Shown here: positions 11,201-22,000 of the stretch, in pieces
How positions within the stretch are numbered: position 1 is the first letter of the stretch
Layout of the letters: every line of letters begins with the position of its first letter
NCBI GenBank assembly: GCA_023238725.1
Contig: CM041538.1
Coordinates: forward strand, 10,228,880 to 10,292,879
Length of the DNA: 64,000 bases
From: Scortum barcoo
Lineage: Eukaryota > Chordata > Actinopteri > Centrarchiformes > Terapontidae
Direction: 5' to 3'
Made by a program: the position numbers and the translations under genes
Notes under the pieces: model-generated
Seen by the model: the letters and a program-made list of their open reading frames with translations, nothing else
Told to the model about the DNA's origin: nothing
Databases searched by the model: none

Positions 11201-12207
11201 AACAGGCCTTTGGCAGCTTTCTGGACACGAAACTGAACTTTTTTTCCATCTATCTGGGCCTTTTGAAGAGCACTTTAAACACACGCAGGCTGGTGCGTTC
11301 ACGGCCCCCTGAAGGAGCAGCAGCCATCTATGGTACAAAGTGTTTCTGAATTTCACCGAAATAACGAGAAGAACTGTGCTGCTAACCATCAGCTACGATT
11401 CATCAGTTTATTTCTCTGCTTTGTTCAGTGACGAGCTGCCAACAAATTCACTGAGGCAGTTTTAAGGAAAAAACATATTTTCAATTACTATTGAATTTTT
11501 TTTTCACTTAAAAGAAGTAACAAAACATAAAAACAAATATATGTATAATAACAATAAGAATTATCATTATTATTGATGTGATTCTAATAAAAATACACTG
11601 TTGTTTTATTTTTTTTTTTTATTTTAACTGTTTTATTTTTGTAAATACATCATCAGCCAGATTTGTCGACGCAGAACAAAATATTTCTGCTGTGGTGCAC
11701 AACCATTTATTTAACGCCAGGACTATTTCATTCAAATATATCTAGAGACAGCTGCATGTTAAGTTGCAGCCAGTTTATGTTTCCTGTCATTATTTTGTGC
11801 AGATCGCCGAGCAGCTGCTGAAATAACGGGGAAACAATTCAGGAGAGAGAGGGCCGAGATTTAGCACCCAGACATTTTCCCCATAAACTGAACACAAAGA
11901 GGCAAAGCGACGCATCCTCCTGGCCGGTTCTCCCGCGGTGGGTGCGCGGTGTCACGGCGGTCGCTCACGCACCCACCGACCGCTCTAACGCGGACTGAGA
12001 CGCGCGGACGGTCCGGCGGGCTCTTACCGACTCTCTCCCGTTCAGCTGCATGCCCTTGGCCAGGCGCGACTCCGTTTTCGACCTCCTCTCCATCTCCTCC
12101 ATGATCCCTTGGATGTGATCCCCGGAGATCCCGTGGAAAAGCATGGCTCCCGGTCCTGGACGCAACGTGCAACTGCCTGCCTCTGTCTTGCAGCCCACAA
12201 CTTCCAT
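4990..12207 (-). CDS. lhx9: LIM/homeobox protein Lhx9, five coding exons, apparent frameshift in last exon
   Basis: LIM-homeodomain transcription factor, nuclear. Known family roles are in forebrain, limb/fin and gonad development. The coding parts join as 12207-12028, 11094-10892, 9862-9504, 6071-5869 and 5245-4990, all with GT/AG borders and matching phases. LIM1 runs about residues 73-125 (C73, C76, H94, C97, C100, C103, C122, D125). LIM2 runs 135-188 (C135, C138, H157, C160, C163, C166, C185, H188). A basic KGRPRKRKSP stretch lies at 227-236 and the homeodomain at about 269-328 (WFQNARAKFRRN at its end). The start MEVVGC and the block MLFHGISGDHIQGIMEEMER identify LHX9 rather than LHX2. 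The frame breaks near 5152: as read, the protein stops after 350 residues (TGA at 5138-5140). With one base fewer it would be 399, against 397 in human. This could be a real change or an assembly error. Confidence 0.95.
5869..6071 (-). CDS. lhx9: lhx9 coding exon 4 (homeodomain helices 1-2)
   Basis: Acceptor ...gccctctcag|GCTGCAACG and donor CTACAG|gtaagc, phase 0. Encodes CNENDTDHLDRDQQAYPP, then the homeodomain from KTKRMRTSFKHHQ to TKRVLQ. The exon ends just before the DNA-recognition helix. The next exon chosen therefore decides whether the protein has a whole homeodomain (exon 5) or a cut one (alternative exon at 2575-2631). Reading into the intron adds VSREPFFLLI and a stop. Confidence 0.95.
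6072..8329 (-). other. lhx9 intron 3, left part
   Basis: AT-rich intronic DNA with homopolymer runs. No exon, repeat family or RNA gene is recognised. Confidence 0.6.
8330..8960. promoter_or_regulatory. CpG-rich block inside lhx9 intron 3
   Basis: Two CpG-dense parts (8330-8420 and 8790-8960, the latter with GCGCGG and CGCGGG repeats) flank AT-richer DNA. Two copies of CAATTAACG, a homeodomain-type core, sit at 8393-8401 and 8407-8415. No exon is found. This could be an internal promoter or an enhancer. Confidence 0.4.
9260..9302. repeat. TTTG/GTTT tetranucleotide repeat in lhx9 intron 3
   Basis: About eight TTTG units between poly-T runs; the sense strand of lhx9 reads CAAA. Confidence 0.9.
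9443..9469. repeat. GT microsatellite next to lhx9 exon 3 donor
   Basis: About 13 GT units; in the lhx9 transcript this is a CA repeat beginning 34 bases after the exon 3 donor. Confidence 0.92.
9504..9862 (-). CDS. lhx9: lhx9 coding exon 3 (LIM2, linker and basic nuclear-localisation-like stretch)
   Basis: Acceptor ...gttccag|AAGGTTC and donor ACACAG|gtgagg. Encodes RFSVQRCARCHLGISASEMV and the rest of LIM2, then a linker (ELAAKGGGLALPYFNGTGTAQ) and KGRPRKRKSP. The CX2C, HX2C, CX2C and CX2H ligands are intact. A long CA repeat starts 34 bases into the following intron (sense strand). Confidence 0.95.
9863..10891 (-). other. lhx9 intron 2
   Basis: 1,029-base intron between the LIM-domain exons. 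No further feature is supported. Confidence 0.85.
10892..11094 (-). CDS. lhx9: lhx9 coding exon 2 (LIM1)
   Basis: Starts in phase 0 at ...cctcag|ACCATGCCC and ends in phase 2 at TACTACAG|gtaaga. Encodes TMPSMSPEKPALC onward through the complete first LIM zinc finger to the EDYYR split codon. All eight zinc ligands are present. Confidence 0.95.
11095..12027 (-). other. lhx9 intron 1
   Basis: 933-base intron between the N-terminal exon and the LIM1 exon. AT-rich in the middle (11460-11660). Nothing else seen. Confidence 0.85.
12028..12207 (-). CDS. lhx9: lhx9 coding exon 1
   Basis: Encodes residues 1-60, from MEVVGC to LNGRES, and ends in phase 0 at a consensus donor (TCG|gtaagag). The start follows LHX9 family N-termini; the same frame stays open upstream but is low-complexity 5'UTR. 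The first ATG has a poor context (T at -3). The in-frame ATG at residue 22 (MLFHGISG) has G at -3 and could also be used. Confidence 0.92.
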
Positions 12208-12274
12208 ATACTGTACCGCAGCGCTGCGCCCCGCTCTCTCAGCGCATCCGACTGGGCTCTGAGGCTCTGAGAGG

Positions 12275-12293
12275 CACACACACACACACACAC
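12275..12293. repeat. CA microsatellite in lhx9 5' region
   Basis: CA dinucleotides about 70 bases upstream of the lhx9 start codon. Confidence 0.85.
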
Positions 12294-12680
12294 GGGCAAA
12301 AATAAAAAATAAAAAAATAAGCACAACCCCGGAGATCAGATCAGCTCCTCGCCAGAGTGCAAAGGCAACTGGTAGAAAAGAAAAGCCGAAGAGGCTACAA
12401 CAACATGGGTGGGACAGGAGGAGGAGGAGGAGTGGTGGTGGTGGTCGTGGTGCACCAGCTTTTTCCTTCTTCCCGTGAATGTCTCTCCTCCAGAAAAAAA
12501 AATATATAGTCCAAATGATGCGACAAACCGGTGTGGAAGAAGTGGTGGTGCTGGTGGTGGTGGTGGTAGGGAGAGAGGAGGGGAGGGGAGGAGGAGCAGG
12601 AGGAGGGAGGGGGGGCTGCAGTCGCCAAAAATAATGACACAAAGTTTTTGTTGTTGCTTCTTCGCTTTTCGCTTTTTCTT

Positions 12681-12705
12681 TTCTCTCTCTCTCTCTCTCT
12701 CTCTC
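12681..12705. repeat. CT microsatellite
   Basis: CT dinucleotides upstream of lhx9; GA in the lhx9 sense strand (GAGA-type). Confidence 0.85.
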
Positions 12706-12839
12706 CCGATCTCCCAGTCAGGGGCTCCTCGGTGCTTGGAGGTCAGGTTGGGACTGGACTGCCTGGATTTGAGAACCGTGTCCTATTTGTGAAGAGCCCG
12801 CAAAGCCTGCCCAGTCTGAATAATTTGGTAGGAGGAGTT

Positions 12840-12843
<4 letters not shown>

Positions 12844-12875
<32 letters not shown>

Positions 12876-12946
12876 TGTGTGTGTGTGTGTATCCATCCTC
12901 CTCTCTCTCTGTGTGTGTGTGTGTGTGTGTGTATCTCTCTCTCTCC
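12844..12946. repeat. compound CT-GT-CT-GT-CT microsatellite
   Basis: Alternating blocks of CT and GT repeats over about 100 bases upstream of lhx9. Confidence 0.9.
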
Positions 12947-13357
12947 ACTGATTCCTATTCACCAACAAAGAGCTGTCACTCTCCCCTCAAAAACTCCCGA
13001 TTCTGGCTGCGCGAAGGACCACTATTTTATGGTATTGACATTTTCATTACTTTTATTCCCCCATTTACAGGAGAGGACGCCGGAGCGTGCGGCCATGAGG
13101 CTGACATAACCCGAAACGGGCTTAGGAGTAATTTTTTGAGCAAATATTTTAGAAATTTAACGCGTCTTAAACAGATGGGGCGCAATTCAAGTGCCATAAA
13201 AGCCTCTGGAGTTTTATTAAAGAGACAAAAAAGGGCAACGTGACTTGGATATATTTGGCTTAATTTGGAGCTTGAGGTTTTTTGCATTTCCAAAAACAGT
13301 TTGATGTGTTTTGTTGATTCTTTATCAGGTGTTTGGTTGTCCCAGAATAACACAATA

Positions 13358-13359
<2 letters not shown>

Positions 13360-13393
<34 letters not shown>
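13360..13393. repeat. GT microsatellite
   Basis: About 17 GT units. Confidence 0.9.
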
Positions 13394-13394
<1 letters not shown>

Positions 13395-13637
13395 TATAAA
13401 TGTATTGTTTGGGGCGGGGCAGTGATCAGTGATAGGCTGGAGGGCGGGGACAGATTATATTAAACAATTTGAAAGACAAGGATTTTTTTTTTTAACACAA
13501 ATGAATGAGATTTTTGGTTAAAAATAAAATACAACCCCTTCACTCAAGTAAGATCATCACACAGCGGCTGGGTTGAGTTTTTCCCCCCGCAACATGTTGA
13601 TGCTCTGTAGCTAATAGACTTCATCTCTTTTCCAAAC

Positions 13638-13641
<4 letters not shown>

Positions 13642-13722
<81 letters not shown>
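13642..13722. repeat. long uninterrupted AT microsatellite
   Basis: About 40 AT units without interruption, 1.4 kb upstream of the lhx9 start. Self-complementary and able to extrude as a cruciform. Confidence 0.95.
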
Positions 13723-13728
<6 letters not shown>

Positions 13729-16037
13729 AGTCTTTTCGGTGCAAGATCCATTTTTTTCTCCACTAAACGCCCCTTGGAAACAGGGACTAGTCTTCTTCGC
13801 AGCGGAGCGTTCATTAACGCGACCCTCGTCTTTCCTCTGTCTCTTGATTGAGGCCAAAACCTTGTTTACCTGCAGCAGAGTTGATCTGATGACAACAGAA
13901 GCAGGATAAACGTGGTTTCACCCCCTTTTGTGACTACAGGCGGGGAGGTGGAGGAGAGAAAGAAGCGTCCAGCTGGTGGTCGCCACCAGCAGCTATTGTA
14001 GATTTTCAGAAATTCACGTGTTTTTTTTTGGTAATAGATATTTTATATTACAGCCAACTTTAATACAATCTACGCTGTGGAAGGAGACAGTGGAGCCACA
14101 ATAAAGATGTGCCGGGTTTTAAAGGGTGTGAAAACTCTGTTACACATATTAAAAAAAAGGCAGACAGAATGGCTTTACTGTCCCGCACACACGGGCCAAA
14201 ATTATGGTGACAACACACCAAAAAAAAAAAAAAAAAGGAAAAACGGAGGCAGCTCAAAGGTCTGCAGTTTGACCAACAACTGGGGCCTTCACAGCTGAAA
14301 CCCGGATAACGAGGAGCTGTGGCCTCCGCAAGGTCGATGCCTGGAAATGTCTCCATAAAACAAAAGATACACACACACACACAAGCTGGATCTGTGACTC
14401 GGCTTTGGTCCCATTAATAGATTTAGCGAGGCCTTGGGAGGAAAGGGGGAGTGAGGAGGGAAGGATGGGGGGGGGGGGTGCAGGTGTGGATGCTTCATCT
14501 CAAGACGTGTTACATTATCATGTGCACCCCCCGCCCCCCCCTTACACACACACCCACAACAACCACCACCCCTGCCCACCTCCCCACCATGAAGTTGTGC
14601 AGACTTTAATTGGAGGCCCCTTGATGATAATAGCGCTGTGAGTGAGTCGAGGTTTGAACCCTCCTGGACGGAGCCCGGCCGCCCTGTCAGTGTCTCAGCA
14701 AAGACACTCGCAAAAAAAGAAAAAGAAAGAAAGAAAGAAAGAAAAAAGCACACCCGGATTTCTTTTCACCTGGACAAAGACACCCTGAGAGCAGTGACCA
14801 GCTCTGCTCTGTGTAATATTTAATCTGTCTGCTGGGGTTTGTTTTTTTTTTTTTGTTTGTTTTTACCTCCCAGATTTTTTTTTTAAAGGGTGACTCCTGC
14901 TTTAAAAATGTGGACCGCAACAGAGATACAGCGTGTGCATGTATGATATCGTTAATGTGGACGAAGAGGAGTGTTTGGAGCCGCTGCCTCCAGCAGTGAC
15001 ATTTCATTTGACTGAAGAGCCTTTAGCAATGTGTCAGTGAGCACCAAGGGGCTGAGGGAGCGATGCCTTTTGTGCTGTGTTTTGTTTCCTTTTCTTTGGA
15101 TCTAATTAGGGTGTTACCCGCTACTAAATATATACTAATGACCAGGATTATTTTTTTCTGTCTTATTATGTCAATTCGCACAGTGCCATTAGGAGAAAGT
15201 CTCCAGAGAAACCAAAGCCAGTTCATAAAATCACGCGTGTACAAAAATGATAATTAAAAAAACAATTTTAAAAAAGTGAGAAAATTCACTTGAATTAGAA
15301 AACCAATACTGGTTCCCCCTCGAAACGTTTCCTGTTAATGAAGCGCTCTTGTTGTGTATGTTACCTTTCATATTTCATTACTGGCTTTAAATTAATGGAG
15401 GGAGATTGATCTGGACGACCCCGTGTCATTTTTCGTTTAGTTTGCTGGCAACGACTTGCCCCAATTTAAGATTTGCGATCTTGTTAGACCAAATGAATGA
15501 AGTCTTTTTTTTAAAATAATAAATAAAAAAAAACGCACAATAATCACTTTCCTCATCCAGGCACTGAGCCTCATTTCAAACCTTTGACGGTTTTCTAAAA
15601 AAAAAAAAAAAACAGCGTTATCAACCGGCTTTAAAATGCAGTAGGAGGCACAGGGTGGCTCAGAGGGCCATTGACTTTAGTCACATAAATAAAGAAAAGG
15701 AAATCTCACACCTCGGCCACCAAAACAAACGGAGCGACCTGGCCTGAGCTGGAAGAAAAAGCGTCATGTATTTCCATTTTGCCAGGTAACATCAACTTGC
15801 GTGGTTTTGACGCGGGGCTGACTGGGTTATATTATTTACATAATTAAGATCAGTATCAGGGTAAAAAAAAATGCTCAGAACATTTCGTAAATAAAACTAC
15901 AGCTAGACACAGTTTAGATGGCTTTACCCTCCAACACATCCCTGTTTCTCCGGCAGACTCTCCCCCCATGTCACTGCATTTATCAGGCATCAGATCAGTC
16001 GCGCATTGCTCCACACGCTCTCCCCCTTGTTTTTTTT

Positions 16038-16038
<1 letters not shown>

Positions 16039-16090
<52 letters not shown>
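16039..16090. repeat. AT microsatellite followed by poly-T and G run
   Basis: About 26 AT units, then a T run to 16108 and a G run to about 16116, just left of the candidate distal lhx9 first exon. Confidence 0.9.
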
Positions 16091-16108
<18 letters not shown>

Positions 16109-16176
16109 GGGGGGGGTTAAAAAGCCAGCCATGCATTATTATCCCCCATCCCCGAAGAAGACGTATAGAAGAAAGG

Positions 16177-16350
16177 TCTTACCTGAGGCTGTGCTGCGTG
16201 TGTGTGTGTGTGTGTGTGAGCTCCCCGTGCAGCGTGCAGGCTGAGCAGCTCCGGACTGAGCGTGCAGCGCGCAGAGGACGCGGAGGAGACGCTGCCGGTA
16301 GATGGGGGGGCTGCTCCTCGTTTCTGAGCCTGCACTTCCACTCCTGAGCG
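16177..16350 (-). promoter_or_regulatory. lhx9: candidate distal non-coding first exon of lhx9 (donor at 16177-16182)
   Basis: A near-perfect minus-strand donor (CCTCAG|gtaaga, exon side ending at 16183) closes a GC-rich stretch with CpGs, about 4 kb upstream of the lhx9 start. Mammalian LHX9 has alternative first exons, so an untranslated first exon is plausible. No ATG-led LHX9 N-terminus was found here, and the joining acceptor is unclear. Confidence 0.3.
16196..16218. repeat. GT microsatellite
   Basis: Lies within the candidate distal lhx9 first exon, where it would be transcribed as CA. Confidence 0.85.
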
Positions 16351-16391
16351 TCAATTAAAACACAAGACATTTAAATATTCCTCTCCCGTAT

Positions 16392-16419
16392 GCAGGCAGG
16401 CAGGCAGGCAGGCAGGCAG
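16392..16419. repeat. CAGG tetranucleotide repeat
   Basis: Seven units of GCAG/CAGG. Confidence 0.9.
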
Positions 16420-16454
16420 CCCCTCCGCCCTGGCCCGGCACAGCACAGAGCAGC

Positions 16455-16478
16455 ACACACACACACACACACACACAC
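16455..16478. repeat. CA microsatellite
   Basis: About 12 CA units. Confidence 0.85.
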
Positions 16479-18249
16479 GCACAAAACACGCACGCAAAAA
16501 AAAAAAAAAACCACGCGCGCACAACGCACGCACAGAAAATAGGAAGCCATGAGCCAATGGACCACTCAGTTTGAACGTTTGAATTCACTGAATTCAAGTT
16601 GTATTTGAGACGAGTAAACCGCAAACAAAGTTAAAGGTTGGTTCGAGCACGTACAGTTGATATATAGATATATGTAAATATATATAGATATATATGATTG
16701 CAAAATATACAATCACTTATTCATATACTCGAGCTGATACTGTGTGAGAGTCAGATGAGGAGCGTTGCAGCTCCAACGTGTGAGCGCGGAGGTTTGTGTG
16801 AATAAATAATCAGTTTGGGTCTATAGTCAAACTAGATCAGTCAACCTGACAAAGATGTGCAGCACAGCAGCACAAAGCCTGCTGAGAAACGACCCGGTGT
16901 TGATACAGAATCGAAATCATTTTTCCAAATAAAAGGTGATCAATCATACCTTTTCTGTTTCTTTTTTAAAATCACATGGACTTCATAATTAAAGCAAAGC
17001 AGGCAGAGGCGGGGAAATTGTGAGCACCATGGATTTTTCTTTAATTTCAACATCATCAAAATAAAGAAGCAAAAAAAAAAAAGGTTACATACAAAATAAT
17101 TAAAAGGAAATTTTTACTGGTATGTGCATGTGCAACCTCTGGTCTATTCCTCTATTATTTCTACTGGTTATATGGAATTACTCCCTCTAAAAATAAAAAA
17201 AAATTTAAAAAATACATTTAATTTCCTCTGAACTGGGATGTATATGTCTCTCCATCTGTCTCACCTGCAGAATGGAGCTGACAAACTTCATATAAATTCA
17301 GCGCAGTTTTGAGTGCATTTAGCCAGGAACCATCCTGCACACACTGGGCCTCATGTTGCAACATCTGATGAATAAAGAAATTTTTAGTGATGAAAAATTT
17401 ACCACTATTTAATAATGTCAAGTTTTTAGTAAATATTAATATTGTTTATGCTTTGAAGACGGTTTGATTGTGCCTGGCCTCTAACTAGACTACATTTTCT
17501 CTGTTCAGGCACTAAAACAAATATTCACTACCTTATTCCATAAACCTCCCTTTTTCCGTGGATTGGTATAATTTCTTGGTGTGATATTCGATTATTATTC
17601 ATCTGACAGGATAAGCAAAATGACAACAAGCCATTAAATAATAATGACAGAATATGAAACAATTTAAAGTACACAGCCATCGACTTGCATCTTTTATTCA
17701 CTGTTAACATGGCAAAGAGAGGTCATACAGAAGACAGGATGTCCTGAACCAACTCAAGCTGGCCAGAGAGAACAGAGAGCAGCACACTGAGGTGCAGATG
17801 GACTGATTTCAATTGACGACCAGCGAATAGAGTATCGTGTGAGTGAGCACTGGGGACGGGAGCAAAGGGTGACAATTAATTACACCCCTGTACTGCTTGC
17901 ATAAATGATAATGTGCCATACTGCTAACAGTCATTTTGCTGCTTCCGCCTGGGCTGACATCACAATGTATCTCATCAATAATGCAGCGGCACTGAGATCC
18001 ATTTCACTGTGTACCACAACGCGTATCGTGCACACGGCGTTCTGTGAGCATGATACCCACACAGGCTCCGCAGCGAGGATGGTTCAACAGTGAAACCGTG
18101 GAAACAGCATCAGCCCGGGATGCCTGTCTGCCTGCCTCCCTGGCTGCGCGGCTCCTAGGGCATGGTGGTTATATTACCACACATCCAGGGTTCATCTGGA
18201 GTTATCATTTCTGGGTCACCTCAAGTGACACTCTGTCTCGCTGAGGGAG

Positions 18250-18500
18250 CTCTCAGTCGCTCCCAAAGCATGGCCAGGAAAAAGGAGCGGAGGGAGGAGG
18301 TGGCGGCGAGGAGTCGAAGAGAGGCAGAGGAGGAGGAGAGGAGGAAGGAGGAGGGAGGAGGAGGAGGAGGAGGAAGGCTCTCCCAGGATCCCGCTGTGGT
18401 GCAGGGAACCAAGGGCTAAACACTGACAGAATGAAGGAGAGGAGTGGGAAGGGAGAGAAGGGGTGGTGGGGGGTGAGGAGGAGGAGGAGGAACAGAGGGA
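18250..18500 (+). repeat. GGA-rich polypurine tract
   Basis: Plus strand is dominated by GGAGGA and GAGG words, with the densest core at about 18328-18376. Confidence 0.8.
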
Positions 18501-18829
18501 GGAGTGAAGCACTGTAAAGCTGTATCCCAGTCACATGTATCCCAGTCACATGAGCCAGGGTGGGTGGGAGGGTGGGTGCGAGGATGGTGAGACATCCTGG
18601 AAATATTTACAAACACACAGTGGACATGGCTTCGTAATTATTAGGGGAGAAGAAATATCAAAATACACGAGCACGGGCGAAATGTGACCAAAGCGCTGTT
18701 TTTATGGCCGATACGTCCAATTAAAATGTCCACGAGTGATTTAGAAAAATAATGATCGACAAGAATAAGCCTATAAATAGATCTCTGAGGCGTCTCAATC
18801 CCCACGTATCCTGTTTTTCATTTCCATCC

Positions 18830-19060
18830 TTATTTTTTCTCTCCAGGTCTTTCTCCCTCACTTTTTCCCCTCTCCTCCTCCAACTCCCCGCTCCCTCCAC
18901 TCTCTCTTTTTCTACCTCTTCCAACCAACGCTCCCCACCCTCCTCCTCCTCCTCCTCCCTCCCTCCCTTCACCCCCCACCACTACCACCTCTCACCACCA
19001 CCCGCCCAACCGCCTCATCCCCATCCTCTACCTCCCTCCACCCCTCCTTCGATCTCCTCC
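18830..19060 (+). repeat. CCT-rich polypyrimidine tract
   Basis: Plus strand is dominated by CCTCCT and CTCC words (core about 18938-18968), complementary in composition to the tract 500 bases to the left. Confidence 0.8.
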
Positions 19061-22000
19061 CTGCTCTGCTCTGCTGGAGCTCAAATCACAACCCCGGTCC
19101 CTGGCAGATGGAGGATAGGAGAGAGAAGCTCTTAACTAGCCAGCCTGAGCCTCTGCTCTCTGCACACCAACTGCTGCCTGCCTCCCCTCCCTGCCTCCAG
19201 AACAGATCCAACAGCACACCTCCACACACCCCCTCCCCCTTCCCCTCCATCTCTACTCTGGGGACAGAGTATCCTCCTGGGGAATGGTGCGCATATTAGT
19301 CCCATATCTGGCCACACTAGAAAGGACATGGAAACATAATAGATGGATGTTCTTTATCGCTATATAACCTTGCGGGGCAGAGCAGCTTTTCGGAGGAGAC
19401 TCGCCGGGTTTACGGCGTTGCTTGTATATGCTGTTACACTGTCAAACGCTCCCTTTCTTCCTGCTTCGACCTTTCATTCAAGGCAGTAAGTCAGAAGGGA
19501 ACATAATGTGAAATAAGTTAGAGGTTAGACAGTGTAAAAGCTAAAAAAAAAAAAAAGAACTGTAAAACAGATATGACTGCATCAATTTAAAACCAGGAGG
19601 GAGATAAACAGGCCAGGAGTGCTCCTTGGGCACTTAGGTGCCTGCAACTGCCCCCGACTCTCCTTTTATCTGGGCTCATCTGGCGGCCACGACTCGGCCT
19701 GGCATGAGCCTGACCACCAGTTGCGGTCTGAGGGAGAAACTGCTCCTCTGCGCTATTTGCAGCCCTGTCTGTCCAAAGGAATCTGGTGCGCTGACTGTCA
19801 CTCAGTGACCATGTGTGTTTTTTATCACTAATTCTACCACAGGGATCTGGTTGTCCATATGACCACTGCGGAGGCTGCTGCCCTGAGGCGAGCTGACATT
19901 GTCTGTGTAGAGCGACCAGACGTTGATGTAGGGGCTGCTCAAATGCTGCTTGAATATCAAGACACACGCGCACACACAAACGCACAAAGCTATGCCCGGC
20001 CAATTGCTGAGACTGATGTTCCTTTCAGCCATCATACGGCTGACACTCAAGTTGTTTTTTTTTTTCCCCCCCGCCAACCCTGTGTCAGTTCCTGGCTGGT
20101 CTGGCCAACAGTGATGGAGACACTGTAACTGACTGTGGTTGAGGCCACTGGCCGCAGGGCTGCTGTGAGATGGAGAGAGAAGGGGGAGGTGGGGGGGGCG
20201 TGTGGGGGGAGGAGGGGCTGCTTGGCCTGTCAACTGGTTGTGACTAGAGCCTGTCTGGTCACAGATCCAAACTCTCTTTCTCTGCGGCTACTGCCACCGT
20301 CCTGTAGAAAGGCACGCGGTCTATAGCTGCCACTCTGCTCCAGCACAGCATATGCTCCGGCTGAAGGTCAGAGATGTTCAGTCCAAAATGCCTGAAATAA
20401 ACACCTCACATGTCTGGTTGGCTGCTGTAACTCGGGAGCACATCTGCACTGAGGGAATACAACCATGTGAGTGTACGTGCAGATATGTGTGTCTGTGTGT
20501 GCGCATGCGTGTATATTTGCTTATGTGGAAGAATGAAACTTCAAATTTCTCAATTTTTCATCATTCTACTGGTATTGCATAATACATCCACACATTCAAC
20601 AAAATGAATTCATTCCTGAATATGGTCGATGAAGGCATTTTCTGAGTGATGGTGTTAATGTTATAAACTTATAAACTAAACAAAAAAAATTAAATTGACT
20701 ACAATTTTTTTAAAACTATGTATCGAAAACTATTTATCTGCAAGACAAGAAACAGGAAGATGATGATCAGAGTTTTTTAGTGAAATGCTCTCATCATGGA
20801 CATGACACACTCAAGGGCACAACTGTGGAAAATACAGCCTATGAAGACAAGACTTTAAAATGATGATGGACCAGTCTGGTGGTAGAAGGCGGGGTCTGTT
20901 TTCAAGTAAATTTCTCTATAAATCTGTGGAAGGGGTTGCTGTGCTGTTTGTGTCTCACTCACCAACTGCTAGGCTAGAACATGATGAGGAAAAAAAACCA
21001 AAAACATTTCAAACTGTGCCATCACTGGAATGGGAAGACGTGGAGGGATGAGGCAGACATGAAAGTTGGCCTATTTCATGGTCAGGCTGCGGGACTGCCG
21101 AGGCCCTGAATGGCAATGCATCTACTTTAATGTGACAGACAAGTCCCTAGGCAAAACCCACAGAGCCGCGGCAGGCAAGCGGGCCCAGGTACTTGATGAG
21201 TGTGACACCTTCCCCATCCCGCTGTAGAAATGTTGCTGCCGTACGCTCCGCTGCCTCGGTTTAGAATAACACCAAATAAATTCGCCTCTCATCCCGCCTG
21301 ACGACGCGTCCCCAAGAACCTGTCCTCCCCAGCACTGTTGGGATCATGAATCTCCTTGTAGCCGCTCACAGGGCTTTGCTCCGATCACTAAGCACTTGCC
21401 TTTGGGACCCACCTGCCGAGGAAAATTGTGGCCGCGCTAGTAGGCGGCTACGGCAGAATTCCGTGGCAGACACATCCTCTCATCCCGACGCTGTTTGCCC
21501 AATCAGGCGGAGACGGGCGAGTGTGTGTGGCAGGTTCAGAGCCAGCGCCTGAAGGCATCGCGCTGCCTACCCACATGCACTCACAAATCACAAATCAAGT
21601 GGCACATCTTTCCTCAACATCTCCTGCACGCATAGGTAGTGCTGGATGAGCGCTTGACCTTACCTTGTGCTATTACTGTGGGCTACAGAGTGCGCTGTTT
21701 AGTGCAACCTTTATTCTATATTGGCCTATTAGGAGCCACAGGGTGTTCTGAAGGAATAAGCCTGCCTGTGCATGTGCGCGTCTAAGCATGCTGGTGAACG
21801 TAAGCTGATCTATTGCAGTGCCGGGATGAGAGGGCCCAGGAGTTCATTAGGCTGCAGCTCAGGAGAGCAGCCGCGGGGAGCTGCGCTGTAGCCAAGTGTT
21901 GCCAGGAGGCTGAGCTGCGAGTCCGGTGGGGAGGGCTGCTGTTGATGTCCATGGCATGTTTGTTAACAGCCTGATTCCATCAAGTGGTGTAAAAGCAGTG

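Larger units (their letters stand above)
11880..12660 (-). promoter_or_regulatory. lhx9: lhx9 proximal promoter, 5'UTR and CpG-rich first-exon region
   Basis: CpG-rich around 11910-12260, covering coding exon 1. Upstream (12200-12660) lie a CA repeat and a G-rich plus strand (GGT, GGA and GGGG runs at 12418-12615), i.e. C-rich in the sense strand. No clear TATA box is seen. The transcription start is not determinable. Confidence 0.55.
12661..16176. other. lhx9 upstream region, 12.7-16.2 kb
   Basis: No coding exon is recognised. It holds compound CT/GT repeats (12844-12946), a GT repeat (13360-13393), an 81-base AT repeat (13642-13722), a G-run/C-run pair (14464-14541) and a GAAA repeat (about 14710-14746). 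The stretch 15270-15900 is low in simple repeats and rich in ATTA-type motifs, so it could be regulatory. Confidence 0.5.

Noticed and set aside
11965..12642. lhx9 open frame extended 145 codons upstream of MEVVGC
   Set aside because: The extension is Pro/Thr/Leu low complexity from GGT/GGA and CA repeats; LHX9 homologues start at MEVVGC/MEIVGC.
18162..18419. Open frame containing MARKKERREEVAARSRREAE
   Set aside because: Charged repeat produced by a polypurine tract; no homologue or splice sites recognised.
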